Shown one piece after another: positions 1 to 37,316 of a stretch of DNA of 64,000 nt; the stretch's first letter is position 1, and the number at the start of each line of letters is the position of its first letter. Below the pieces are notes generated by a model. That model was not told the DNA's origin and did not search any database. It worked only from the letters and a program-made list of their open reading frames with translations. This stretch comes from Serinus canaria. Its lineage: Eukaryota; Chordata; Aves; Passeriformes; Fringillidae. Location: contig NC_066329.1 in the NCBI RefSeq assembly GCF_022539315.1, positions 6,113,072-6,177,071 on the forward strand. The letters run 5' to 3'. The position numbers were made by a program, and so were the translations under genes.

Positions 1-949
1 AGAACCTTTAAAATAATACTTTACTTGGTTTCAGAAAATTTAAAGACTCACGTTTACTGCTGTCTGAAATTTCTGAGAAGAATAATGCTGTGTTTCTGAA
101 GCTCAGAACACATCATGAAACAAAAACCATTATGCACACATAAAAATTAATACATCAGAAGCATTATCCCAGTCAAATACAATCTGTAGCGTTGAATGCC
201 TGTTAAATACAGAGGGGGCTTGGTTAGATTTTGGTGCTCGTCCCTGACAACTTTCCCTCCATCACCTGGGCTGCGTGGCACCCGGAGCCTTGCGGACACC
301 TGGGGGTGCAGCCAGAGCCGGGACTGCCCTCCCCACCCTGGGCAAAGCTGGCCCGGAGCCCGGGGAGGCAGCGGGGGGCAAAGAGGGGATCGCCCCGCTG
401 GAAGCAGCGTCGGGACACTGAGATGGTTCGGCCATGGCAGGGGAAGCCGGCAGGGAGCAGGAAGGGCCAGAAGAAGGTGGGGATGCCAGAAATGACCTCG
501 GGGAGAAGCAAGACATTGTCAGGGACATGGCTGGGGACAGCCTCAAGGCAGGGACCGATAAGAAGCAGCAGAGATGTTGGCAGTGAAAATGTCAGCAGTC
601 ACCAAGGGTTAGTACTTTTTGTCAGGGTCAGTAGAGAACTGCAGGAAAAAAGGCAGAAGTAGAGTTAAGATCCTTGTGCACAGACGCCTGCAAACAAGAA
701 AAAGCTCTTTCAGGAAAATTCTGCCTTGCAGAGAAACAGAAAAGGTACGGCATTGTTGCAAGCAGCGTTCAAACCGCGACAAGCCTTCAGCTGAGATTTC
801 ACCTCCCCTGCAAAGTTTATTTACATTTACACGGGAAGCAGCGAACAAGAAAACGTAATTACATGTAAAAACAACACGCTAAAAAGAGTTTGCAAAACTG
901 TGCACTGAAATCGGGGAGTGTCACAAATGAACTCGCCCTTATCGCAGTG
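1..949. other. Upstream intergenic DNA, no gene seen
   Basis: AT-rich at the left edge, then a GC-rich block at about 230-560, then mixed sequence up to the MAPK1 CpG island. Overlapping short open frames on both strands in the GC-rich block show no protein family I recognise. In human, PPM1F lies upstream of MAPK1 on the same strand; none of its coding sequence is recognisable here, so its end would be further left. Confidence 0.6.
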
Positions 950-1042
950 CCCGAGCTCTGGGGACCGGCCGGGCGCTGACACCGGCCCGGGGCCGGCTCC
1001 ATTTCCCGCCCCTCACCTGACGCCTCTAATGGCGCCGCGCGG

Positions 1043-28192
<27,150 letters not shown>

Positions 28193-30454
28193 GTAAAGTC
28201 ACAGCAATAGGGGACACTCGGGCAGGGGGGACATTGGAGACTTTGGTGCTGCTGGTGAAATGTAGGACTTGCCTTTCCCAGTAACTCCCTGTCCAAGGAT
28301 CTGACTTCAGTCCTGTCCTGTTTTTGAGGAAAGTTTCTGTTTGCCCACAGCATTGAAGTGTCCACACAGAATCCAGACAACTGTCTGAGGTGTTTGCCTT
28401 ACTTGTAGGTTGCATTTAGGGAACAAGAATTGCATTTCAATAGTGCTGCTTAGGCTAAAGGCAATGATAACACTTTGAAATGCAAATTTTATATAAAAAA
28501 ACATTTTAGGGGGCAGTGTTCTTCATATTTTACAGATACATAATTTTGTCATATGGCTTCAAATGCTTTTAAAAAAACCTCCTCCTAAATGTAATGTACA
28601 AAGGAGAAATCTCTTAAATTATTTTAAAGGAAAAAACCCCCACACAACGAAACTTCAGCAGGAATTATCTTTAGTTTTACGTAGCTCCCAAATAGTGTGA
28701 GTAAATAAGAATAGGTATTTAAATATTAGTAAATTAATTATGGTTAATCTTCCTAGTATTTTGAAGGTCTGAAAGTTTAAATTTAAGATTAAATGTACTG
28801 ATGTTCACTGACTGCCTTTTTTTTTTTAAATCGGTGAACTTAAGTGGTCTTCCTGTACCACAAGGCTTGCAAGTCTCAGGCGTTTCATACCAAACTGCGC
28901 AAACACTGCCTTGATTGGAGTACCTGTGAAACTTCTGTGATACTGAGAGGGGAAAGTATCAAAGTTTTATGAGTGGAAAGGAAAAACAAGCCAAAGGCAA
29001 CAGGCTGCCCTGGGTTTCCTGGTTTGTGCACTCTGTGCTTTCCTCCCTCAGAGCAGCATTCTGCAATCACTGCTTTGTGTGGGCAGTTCCAGCAGGAAGG
29101 TGAAGTTTTGAGCCAGGGCACTTCCTTGCTGCCAGAAATCCACAGCTCTGCTGGCAGTGTGCAGGAGCTTTGTGGCTTTGCTGTAAGCAATAATTTTTCT
29201 GCACTAAAAATGTGATTTCAGTTTCTACATTGCATGTATCCCCAGGTTTTCATTTAATGATGAACAGGAAAGAAAAAGAAAAGAAAGTGGGGAAAGCTTG
29301 TAAAAGTACAGTTTTTACTTTAGTAGGGTAACAGCTGTTGCCACTGGCTTGAATATTTAGATGTATAGAAGCTCACAAATGAACAAATTTCAATTTTTAC
29401 AAGTACTGCATTTTGCTTATTGAAGCTTGCTAGGTGATATTGGAACTGTTGTAATAATTGAAAGGTAGGGAAATCTGAGGTTCCCACACTGGTTCTGTTA
29501 GTTGGCATTGTTAAAAGAGCAGACCTGGGACACAGTAACTGACTGGTGTTCGTGTTCCACCCATGTTTTCTGTGTGAGAGCACAGCTGTGCATGTGCACA
29601 TGGTGGAAGAAAGTTACAGAAATCTTTAGGAACAAAATGAAGCCTGTTCCTAATAGGGTGTAGTCTCAAGGAAGGACAGCGAGTGGTTACTGATGTGGTA
29701 AATCATAGTTCGTGATCTCTTGCTTGCCTCATTGCTCAGACCATGCTTACCTAGGTTGTATTAGGGATTAAGGGATAAAAGGATTAGGGATAAAGATATC
29801 AGTGATCTGTTGCTAGCAGAAATTTCTGGTTTGATAAAAATGTTACCTTCGGGTGCTATTATGCAGAGTTGATTTGGCCAGCACAACACTGAAATTGAAA
29901 TATTGCACTTAGCTTGGTGAGGATATGCTGGTCATTTGTCCGAGTCATTTGTGGTTAGGATTGCCAGCTATGCCACAGCACAACAGTTTAAACATAGCTG
30001 CTTGACATCCTAGTGAGGGCCGGTCCCCAGGAGTTGGCTTCAAATGCACAGTAACAGTGTTCTGCTGTGCATTCGTGTTCTCCTGCACACCCCACCCTGT
30101 GCTTGATCAGCCAGTTCTTCTCACTGGGCTCTTTCTCAAGATTCAAAGTGTCCCCTGAGCTGTGGGTTTTGGAATTGAGAAGCAATATGAAAATAACAGA
30201 TTTTTGGTTCAGACAAACAATGTACTTCATTGATTAGTTATGTTTAATCTTCCTAATCTTTTGAAGAACTAATAGTTTAAAAATGGAATGCCCTGAGATC
30301 CACTGTCTCTGAATTCTTTTTTAACATGTGTAAATCCTGCTGGCTCTGGCTGATGGTAAACACAGTGTGCACAGAGCACAGAATTAGGAAAGGGCTTGTT
30401 TTAAAAGGTGATGTTAAACTTCCTTCACTGAAATATGTCTCTGCTCTCTTGTAG
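28193..30454 (+). other. MAPK1: MAPK1 intron 8, within the 3' UTR
   Basis: 2.26-kb GT-AG intron between the stop-codon exon and the 3'-UTR exon (donor GTAAAG, acceptor CTCTCTTGTAG). A TTAGGGAT-rich patch occurs at 29761-29795. No gene or repeat family recognised. Confidence 0.85.
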
Positions 30455-32143
30455 GACAAGGACTTAAAGGACTGGGCATGCTCAAATGTTGCTGTTCCTC
30501 TTCCCAGTTCTTTATTGTTGGTCATGTCTTGTGGCCTCTCTCAGCTTATCCACTAACTCCTTTGAGCCATTCAGGAGGGCGGTTCCTGGTAGTTTTGGCT
30601 TTTCATGCTTTCAATGAATCTTTTAAGCCTGAAGAATTGTAATTGACACTCCTATGCGTAATGCCCATTGTTGACCTGTTGCAGTACTGTACTGTACGTG
30701 CACCTACTGCTGCCCGTGTTTTAACTGCTTGCTTTCTGGTTTGAAAGATGCAGTGGTTCCTTTCACTCCTGGATCGATGTCCAAGAAGATAATTCATTAA
30801 CCTGTAAGACGTTTACACCATGAACTGTTTTTCTGACTTTACTGAAGTCGCTGGCATTTTTTTTTAGAAAAGCTACTATTCAGGGCACTTTAAGTCAGTG
30901 ACATCCCAGATTTTTTTGCACGTCCTTTTTAAATAGAAGTGGTTGGTTAGCATCCGGCAGAGTGTACCATTATGCTATGGATTGCAGCATAAGTTGTGTT
31001 CATGTTAATCTTGCTTATGCACTTGTTTGGGTGTCCTGTGCTGTACATACAGGTATTCTATCTAGTGTAAGAGCCACATAGGAGCCCAACTTAACTGAAT
31101 TCATCTAAGAAACATTTTTCCATGTATTGACAAAATTGGAACCTTTTTTTCCCTGCTTTTCCTGAGAGAGATCATTTAAAGTTTACCCACGTTGGAGGCA
31201 TAGTTCTCCCAAAGTTCCTACCATGCAGTAGTGTTTGTATGGCCTGTGCAAAGGCAAGGTGGCAGCTGCAGCTGCTCTTTGCTCCCTGCGTGCTGGAAGG
31301 GTTAACGCAGACCACGATGGCATCGTGACCCCATGGCCAGTGCTTTCCTGGGCAAGGCAGCCGTATCTGGTGGCAAGCAAGAAATCAGAATATGATGTTA
31401 ATTAACTCAGTCTACATCCTGCATACCAATGAAATGCTTCAAATGAGGATTGATAGTTTTGACATTTGAATCTAATCACTGACATTCAGATTCTTGCAGA
31501 GAGGAACACTGCATCTTCAAATGAGAAAGTTTGATTTTACTTTTGCTCCTACAGCATGTCAGCATCTCAAGTTCATTTCTTGCAACCTACACTATGGTGA
31601 TTTGTAATCAAGCCTCCATGAGCTCGTGACATGAAGTACTGTTCTGTTGTCAAGTACTATCAAACTTTTCTGATAATGCTGAGTTAGGACAACCAAACAA
31701 AGCTAGCACTAAATAACATTTAAAATTGTATACCTTTTAATGATCTTTTCAAGTATTTGTTACTGAAATTGTATAATGTGGAGTTTACTAGGTGTTATGT
31801 TCCAGTGCAGTGCCTCCTTTTCTTTCCCCACTGCTCTCTGTGGTGAGAAATTTGCCTTGTTTAAAATAATTACTGTGCCCTCGCATGACTGTTAAAGCTT
31901 TCTGTGCAAAGATGATTGTCTAAGTGCCACATGCCTATGATTGAGAAAAAAAAATAATCTATTGTTACCTCTGAGTTGTGTTCAACTGAAATGCTATTCA
32001 ACAAATAACTTAGGAAAAATAGTTCTATTTTTAGCTTTTCATATCTCTGCTGTCTTTTTCTCATTTTATTTTGGCAGCAGTGAAGAATGGATTGTATAAA
32101 GACTGCTTGCTAATATGAACAAAATGCACTTGTAATTCCTGGA

Positions 32144-32149
32144 AATAAA
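32144..32149 (+). terminator. MAPK1: Proximal MAPK1 polyadenylation signal (AATAAA)
   Basis: Canonical AATAAA inside a block conserved with the human 3' UTR (context CTGGAAATAAATTTAAATC). Use of this site would give a short 3' UTR of about 1.7 kb, omitting the distal half. Whether it is used is not shown by sequence. Confidence 0.55.
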
Positions 32150-34275
32150 TTTAAATCTTATATCTTCACATTAACATTAAGAATTAGTTTTTGGTTTCCT
32201 CTTGGGTAATGTCTTTGAATGGAAATCAGGTTCAATTGCTACTGTAGTACATAAGGATGCTGGCTGGTTAATAACTCCAGGCTTCCTCATACCATTTAGT
32301 CTGCTCTTCAGAGAAATCTAGAAAGCCATTAACTTAGACTCCAGTAGATAAGGGTGCTTACAAGATTCCATTTCAATTTTTTTTTTCCTATAGTTTAAGT
32401 GTCAATCTGCCAAAACTAATTTTTAATAAGCAAGGGTTCATCATTAAAGGGCATTTTCTATTAGGAAGTTCCTGTGGTATATAAATCTCTGATGTGGGGA
32501 ACAAATTCGGAGCATTGTCAGGACACTGCACAAGTGATCATGGAATCATGGTATGGAACCTATGCTAAAAACATTTCTGTAGAAGAAATATGCACTTGAC
32601 TGTTGATACCAGTGTAGAAATTTCTCTTGACCTTTCTACACATCTTTACCAAAATGCTTTTCTCACTCAGTTTTGAAAAGTTGAAATAGTTCTAGAATCT
32701 CTGCTACTTGCATGATCATCATCACAACAGGAGTCATTTTTGGCATGGTTGGAAAGATGACTGTTAACTGAAATTAGTTTGTAACACCTCGGTTTTAATT
32801 TATTAAGGAAGAACTTTGGCAGCTTACTTCACCCTTTTCTTTCCCAATTCTTTTCTTTTAATACTGTCTTTAATTTGGGATGTTTGAGGAGGTGTAGACT
32901 TACCCTTGCATCCTGTCTCTCTGAGTGAGAAGCTGAGGATTTGCTTTACCTAATGTCTGGTGCTTTTGGGCTTTCTTCCTTAGCTACTTTTGCTGACTCC
33001 AATTGGCGTCCATCAGGATCCATAACCACATTCATCAATCTTTTACTGAATTCAGTAAACATTGTTGGGTTGAATTTGTTGATGCGTCAAATGCTGAAGC
33101 ATGAGGTTTTTCTTTGGTCAGATTTTAAAAATAGCTTAAAGAAGGTGCCTCTAACAACACTGTGTTAGGTCAGTTATTTCATCATTTTACATTGGGTTCT
33201 TTTCTTTATGCAGTTTTTATATTTTAGAGCGGAGAACAGCAACTCTTAATCGAAGTAGCATGCATATTTCATGGTAAAGATGCTTTGGGAATAAGGAATG
33301 TAAACAGTTCACTGTCAAAAACATTCCAACCTTACAGCTGAAGAAAAATATGCAAACACAAAATTCTCATGGATACTTTGGCAAACAAGCCTCTGACTCT
33401 GCTGTCCTGCCTGTGGCCAGACTCTTCCTCACCCCTGTGACACCAGAGCTGGGCCGTGTGCGCCGGGAGCTTCCGGGAGTGGCAGTGGGGACAGAACTCG
33501 GCAGTGGCCAAACAAAACCTAAGGAGCTGAGCAGGGCTTTCCTTGCAGAATGAGAGAAAGAAAAACCTGTTGTTGCTGCCCACTGTAATATGCTACAATA
33601 TATATATTTATACCATGTCAAAGTTGTTTGCTGAGCAACTGTACTATAGATTTAAACTTTATTAATATATATTTGCTTATGTTAGTGTAGTTTATATAGT
33701 CCTTGGTTATTGATAAATTTATTGTGTTGTTACAGCACAGTGATATGGTATAAATATAGGTCTATACATACACACCATATACTTATGAATTTGGTCCCTT
33801 GCATAGTACTTTTATATTTGTACAGCAATGTCTTCAAGCAATCCCAGATTTTAGGGGAAATATTTTTGTAAATGCAGTGGTTTAAAGAAAAAAGTCCAAA
33901 CAATCCTTTTACTAAGTTTTAAATACATTTGTGGTTCAAAATGGTTTAGTTAACAATTGAAATCAAGACACTAAATTAGTGAAAAGTGCACATTAGTAAA
34001 GTGAAGCTTACAGTGGTTTTTGTAGCATGTGCTGTGATCAAACCAAGTGACACATCGGCAGAAATGTAAAAGTTGGACTACATGTGTAAATCTAGAACAA
34101 ATTTCTAAAGGTTGCAGCTGGTTTACTTACTATTGTTGCCTTTTCTCGTGTTGTATCCGTGTAGAGCACTCTTAAAATACTCAAACTGCTTTGTCTTTGC
34201 TTTGTACTGTTGGTGCCTTCTTAGTCATGTACCCCACAAGTCCTGCATAGCTAATTTAGTTAATGGTAAGTTAAA

Positions 34276-34315
34276 AATAAAAAAGCAAAGGAAGATTTTA
34301 TAAAAAATAAATAAA
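34276..34315 (+). terminator. MAPK1: Cluster of AATAAA hexamers near the 3' UTR end
   Basis: AATAAA at 34276-34281, 34306-34311 and 34310-34315, in a segment following the conserved GTACCCCACAAGTC. These are possible alternative cleavage signals shortly before the conserved distal signal. Confidence 0.4.
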
Positions 34316-34542
34316 TCATTTTCTGTATGTTCTTATTCATTGTAACAATTAAACATTTATATTGTGACAGATTTGTGATTTGGTTAATCTGTATAGATCA
34401 ATTGTAAGTAGCAAAGGTTTATATTTCGTCTTATTCTTTTGATGTTGTAAACGTTTGTGATTTTCTTTTTTAAATCAGGTAACTTAATGTTCTGTTTTGT
34501 TTTTGGCATCTGAATCTTGTAAAAACAAATGCAAAGAAAATC

Positions 34543-34548
34543 ATTAAA
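34543..34548 (+). terminator. MAPK1: Distal MAPK1 polyadenylation signal (ATTAAA)
   Basis: ATTAAA in the context AAAATCATTAAATTGTGTCC, followed by CTGTATTACCAAA. This block matches the human MAPK1 3' UTR as I remember it, so it is the best candidate for the end of the long transcript, with cleavage near 34560-34570. Confidence 0.65.
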
Positions 34549-34723
34549 TTGTGTCCCTGTATTACCAAACCAGCATAGTTCCTTGCATATCTAGAATGAC
34601 TGGGACTTTGCTTTGACCTGAGCTGGTCCATTGGCCAATCCAAAACTGCCCCTCCTTGGCCTGCAGGCAAGAGCTGTACCTGCTCAAGGTGTGTGTCCCC
34701 CTGTGTAACTGTACCAACTTGGA

Positions 34724-34773
34724 ATTAAATTAGGGAAGCCATCCCAAAAAAAAAAAAAAACCAAAAAAAAAAA
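34724..34773 (+). repeat. ATTAAA followed by an encoded A-tract
   Basis: ATTAAA at 34724-34729 is followed 17 bases later by 15 A (34746-34760), CC and 11 A (34763-34773). It resembles the 3' end of a polyadenylated transcript fixed in the genome, or simply a microsatellite. The A-run would be a strong internal-priming site in cDNA libraries. Confidence 0.5.
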
Positions 34774-34852
34774 CCCACAAGCTTTCTTTATAGACAGGCA
34801 GAATGTTTTATCTTTGGTGTGAGAAAATTATGAAATCTTGACCTGCTGAGTG

Positions 34853-34888
34853 ATGCAAATTAATGTCAGTGTTACCTGACATTAATTT
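34853..34888. repeat. Perfect 13-bp inverted repeat overlapping an octamer motif
   Basis: Arms AAATTAATGTCAG (34857-34869) and CTGACATTAATTT (34876-34888) are exact reverse complements around the 6-base loop TGTTAC. ATGCAAAT (34853-34860), the POU/octamer motif, overlaps the left arm. It lies about 300 bases beyond the distal MAPK1 polyadenylation signal. Confidence 0.85.
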
Positions 34889-37293
34889 TGTTACAGGCTT
34901 TTCTGACATTCTTTTTATGGATATTCATATTGCACTGTTCCCATGAAATCTTGAACATTTGTACTTGTGTAATCCTTAGAAACCAAACATTTTGATTTCA
35001 GTACAAAAAGGTTCTTGTCCGACCAGGGATTTGAAATATGGGGTTTCTGGGAGCAGTACAAGTAAGTTCATATCACTGTCATGGACTTTTAACTCTTCAA
35101 AGAGTTGAACTCTTAAAAGGTATAGCTGGATGATGGCAGCTAAAAACTTCTCTAATATGAAAAGGCAAAAAATGTGACCTGAAACTAAAGAAAGCTTAAC
35201 CATATCTGGCAGGTGTGTAATAGCTCTGAGATTGGCTTGTAAAAATTCATCTCTCATTCCCCTCCTTGGCTTTCACTGCAGAGTACAGATTCCACCCACC
35301 CCCCTCCAAGAATAATACAGAATTTCATTTTCACCATGTTTCTGTGTGTTCTTAACACTTTTGTTGGATGTGGCTGTTCCCCTGGCAGAAGGTGTGTTCA
35401 CTGTAGCATGGACTTCAGGAAGGGACTTCAAGGTACAAGTGCACAGCTGATTGACTCCAGGAAGATTTTGACAAATAACTGATTTGACTTAACATTGTTG
35501 TGATCCTTGTTTCAGTGGGATTAGTTTGAAATACCACACAAATTTCCTGTGTTTGAGCAGAAGTGGCTCTAAGCTCTCCATCTGTAAGCTTCAGGTGTAG
35601 TGGGCACTCCTGAGCTGTTGGGCACATGGGTTGGGGTGGTGGTTCGAGTGAGCACCCCCAGGTGCTGGGGAGATGCTACACTCAAATACCAGGAAGGCAG
35701 GCAAGGAGCTGCTTTTGAGGACAAACCGTGTTTATTGGAAGAGATTAATGTAGGTCTGATGGCATCCAACTGTGTAGAACTGACCCAGGAGTCTGCAGAC
35801 CAGAGATAATTCTGTGTTGTGCATGTTTCATCTTTAGTTATTCTTTCTACTAAATTGCATATATGTAACACTGAAAAGTTTAAAAAATAAAAAACACTTG
35901 AGGAATGTACAAGACTCCCAAACATCATCGCATCAACCTATGCCGGGTCTGTTGGTGGTTACCTTGCTCTTCTCAGCACACAAGTCCAGGTAGCTTCAGA
36001 AGGAGTTCTAGAGCCTCAACTCTGCTTCCAAAGGCAATTTCAGTGTGTCTGCTGAACACCACGCTGGGGTCAGGGGTGGTCACATCCCTGGCAGGAAGGC
36101 AGCCCTGCTCACGTGCTATTTGTGTGAAGCCTGATCTTGGGATTTGGATGTGAGAACTGTTCTGTAAGCCCTCTGTCTTTTCCCTATAATTTTTAAATTA
36201 CACTGACAACTTTCCTTCAAATGTTTTCTAAAACTCTGCCCTGATTTCAGTACATCTTGCTATTGGCAATTTACTTTGTGTTTAAACTGAGTCTAAACAA
36301 GTTCCACTTGTTACCAAAAAAATCTTTATTCTATAGGATTTGTAAGCGTTCTGATGGTAAACAGCAGATTATTGATCCTGTTAAATTGTTGTACCTTGTG
36401 AATACTGAAAACTTCCTGCAAGTTCCCTGAAGCTGCCTCTTTTTTTCCTCTCAACATGCACACACACACAGCCCATTTTTCCTGAAGTTCCTTCTCTTTT
36501 CAGCTGATTAATTAGTGTGGTAGAGAAATGTGTGATCCTTCTAGCTTAGTACAGAGGTAGCTTGTGTTTGTATGTGAAGGCTGAAGAGACTTAAAGTCTT
36601 CCATTCCTGATTTCCCTGAAAAGAGCAAGAAATGCCTTGCTGGGGTCTCGGGTTTGCAGTGTTTCTCACCTAAAAAGACACTAATAAAAATACTTTCATG
36701 TCTCTTGCCAGTCTGTGAGTTTGTGTGCACTCAGCTGTTGGCTGCTGCCTGCAGCACTGCTCCTCTCTGTCTCCTTGCCTTGCTGCTTTGCACTGGGCTG
36801 ACCTTTGATCTGAGTTCCTCTTCCAGTGACACTGCTCTTCCTCAGTGGTTTACACTTTCCATGTTGGGATCTTTCTCCAAAGCCCCTTGTGTGCTCTGGC
36901 TTGATGACTTCACTGCTTTGTTCTTACTTTTCCTTACCTTGCATGCTTGTAGATTTCTGCAGTCTCACAGCTCTGCTTTTATTTGCTTCTTTCATTTTTT
37001 TACCTCTGTACAGCTGAGCCGAGGACACAGTTGTGCTTCACGGGGCTGGGCCTGGGTACAGCAGCAGACCTAGAGCCCTGGCTCAGCCGCTGGCTCTGGG
37101 GAGAAAACCGAGGTGGTGCAGGGCAGCTCCAGTCCTGGGCCAGCCCTGCGATGGCAGCAGCAAGCGGTGCAGGGATCTCTTATTCCACCTTGCGGGTTTA
37201 ATTCTGACCTTGAACACACAACTTAGAAATAATGGAATATGTTAATCTATCTGTGATGTGTGATCTATGTCTGAAAATTCAGGCTTTTTTAGC

Positions 37294-37316
37294 AAAAAAA
37301 AAAAAAAAAAAAAAAA
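37294..37316 (+). repeat. Poly(A) tract, 23 bases
   Basis: Uninterrupted run of 23 A after GGCTTTTTTAGC. Likely a mononucleotide microsatellite; no recognisable retroposon body precedes it. Confidence 0.9.

Larger units (their letters stand above)
30455..34565 (+). other. MAPK1: MAPK1 exon 9, long conserved 3' UTR
   Basis: The exon begins GACAAGGACTTAAAGGACTG, which matches the start of the human non-coding last exon as I remember it. Many blocks along it are recognisably the same as the human 3' UTR, for example CTTTGAGCCATTC, GCACTTTAAGTCAGTGACA (about 30885), AGCATGTCAGCATCTCAAG (about 31554), CCACTGCTCTCTGTGGTGAG (about 31829), CTCTGAGTTGTGTTC (about 31970) and TTGGTGCCTTCTTAGT (about 34210). 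Such conservation suggests post-transcriptional control. Candidate microRNA seed matches include GCACTTT (30885-30891, miR-17 family) and GTGCCTT (34213-34219, miR-124). The end is set by the ATTAAA at 34543 and is approximate. Confidence 0.9.

Noticed and set aside
1..949. 3' end of PPM1F, the expected upstream neighbour
   Set aside because: No PP2C phosphatase motifs or recognisable exon; synteny alone is not enough to call a feature.
29761..29795. TTAGGGAT-rich patch as an interstitial telomere repeat
   Set aside because: Only a few imperfect units separated by AT-rich bases; not a (TTAGGG)n array.
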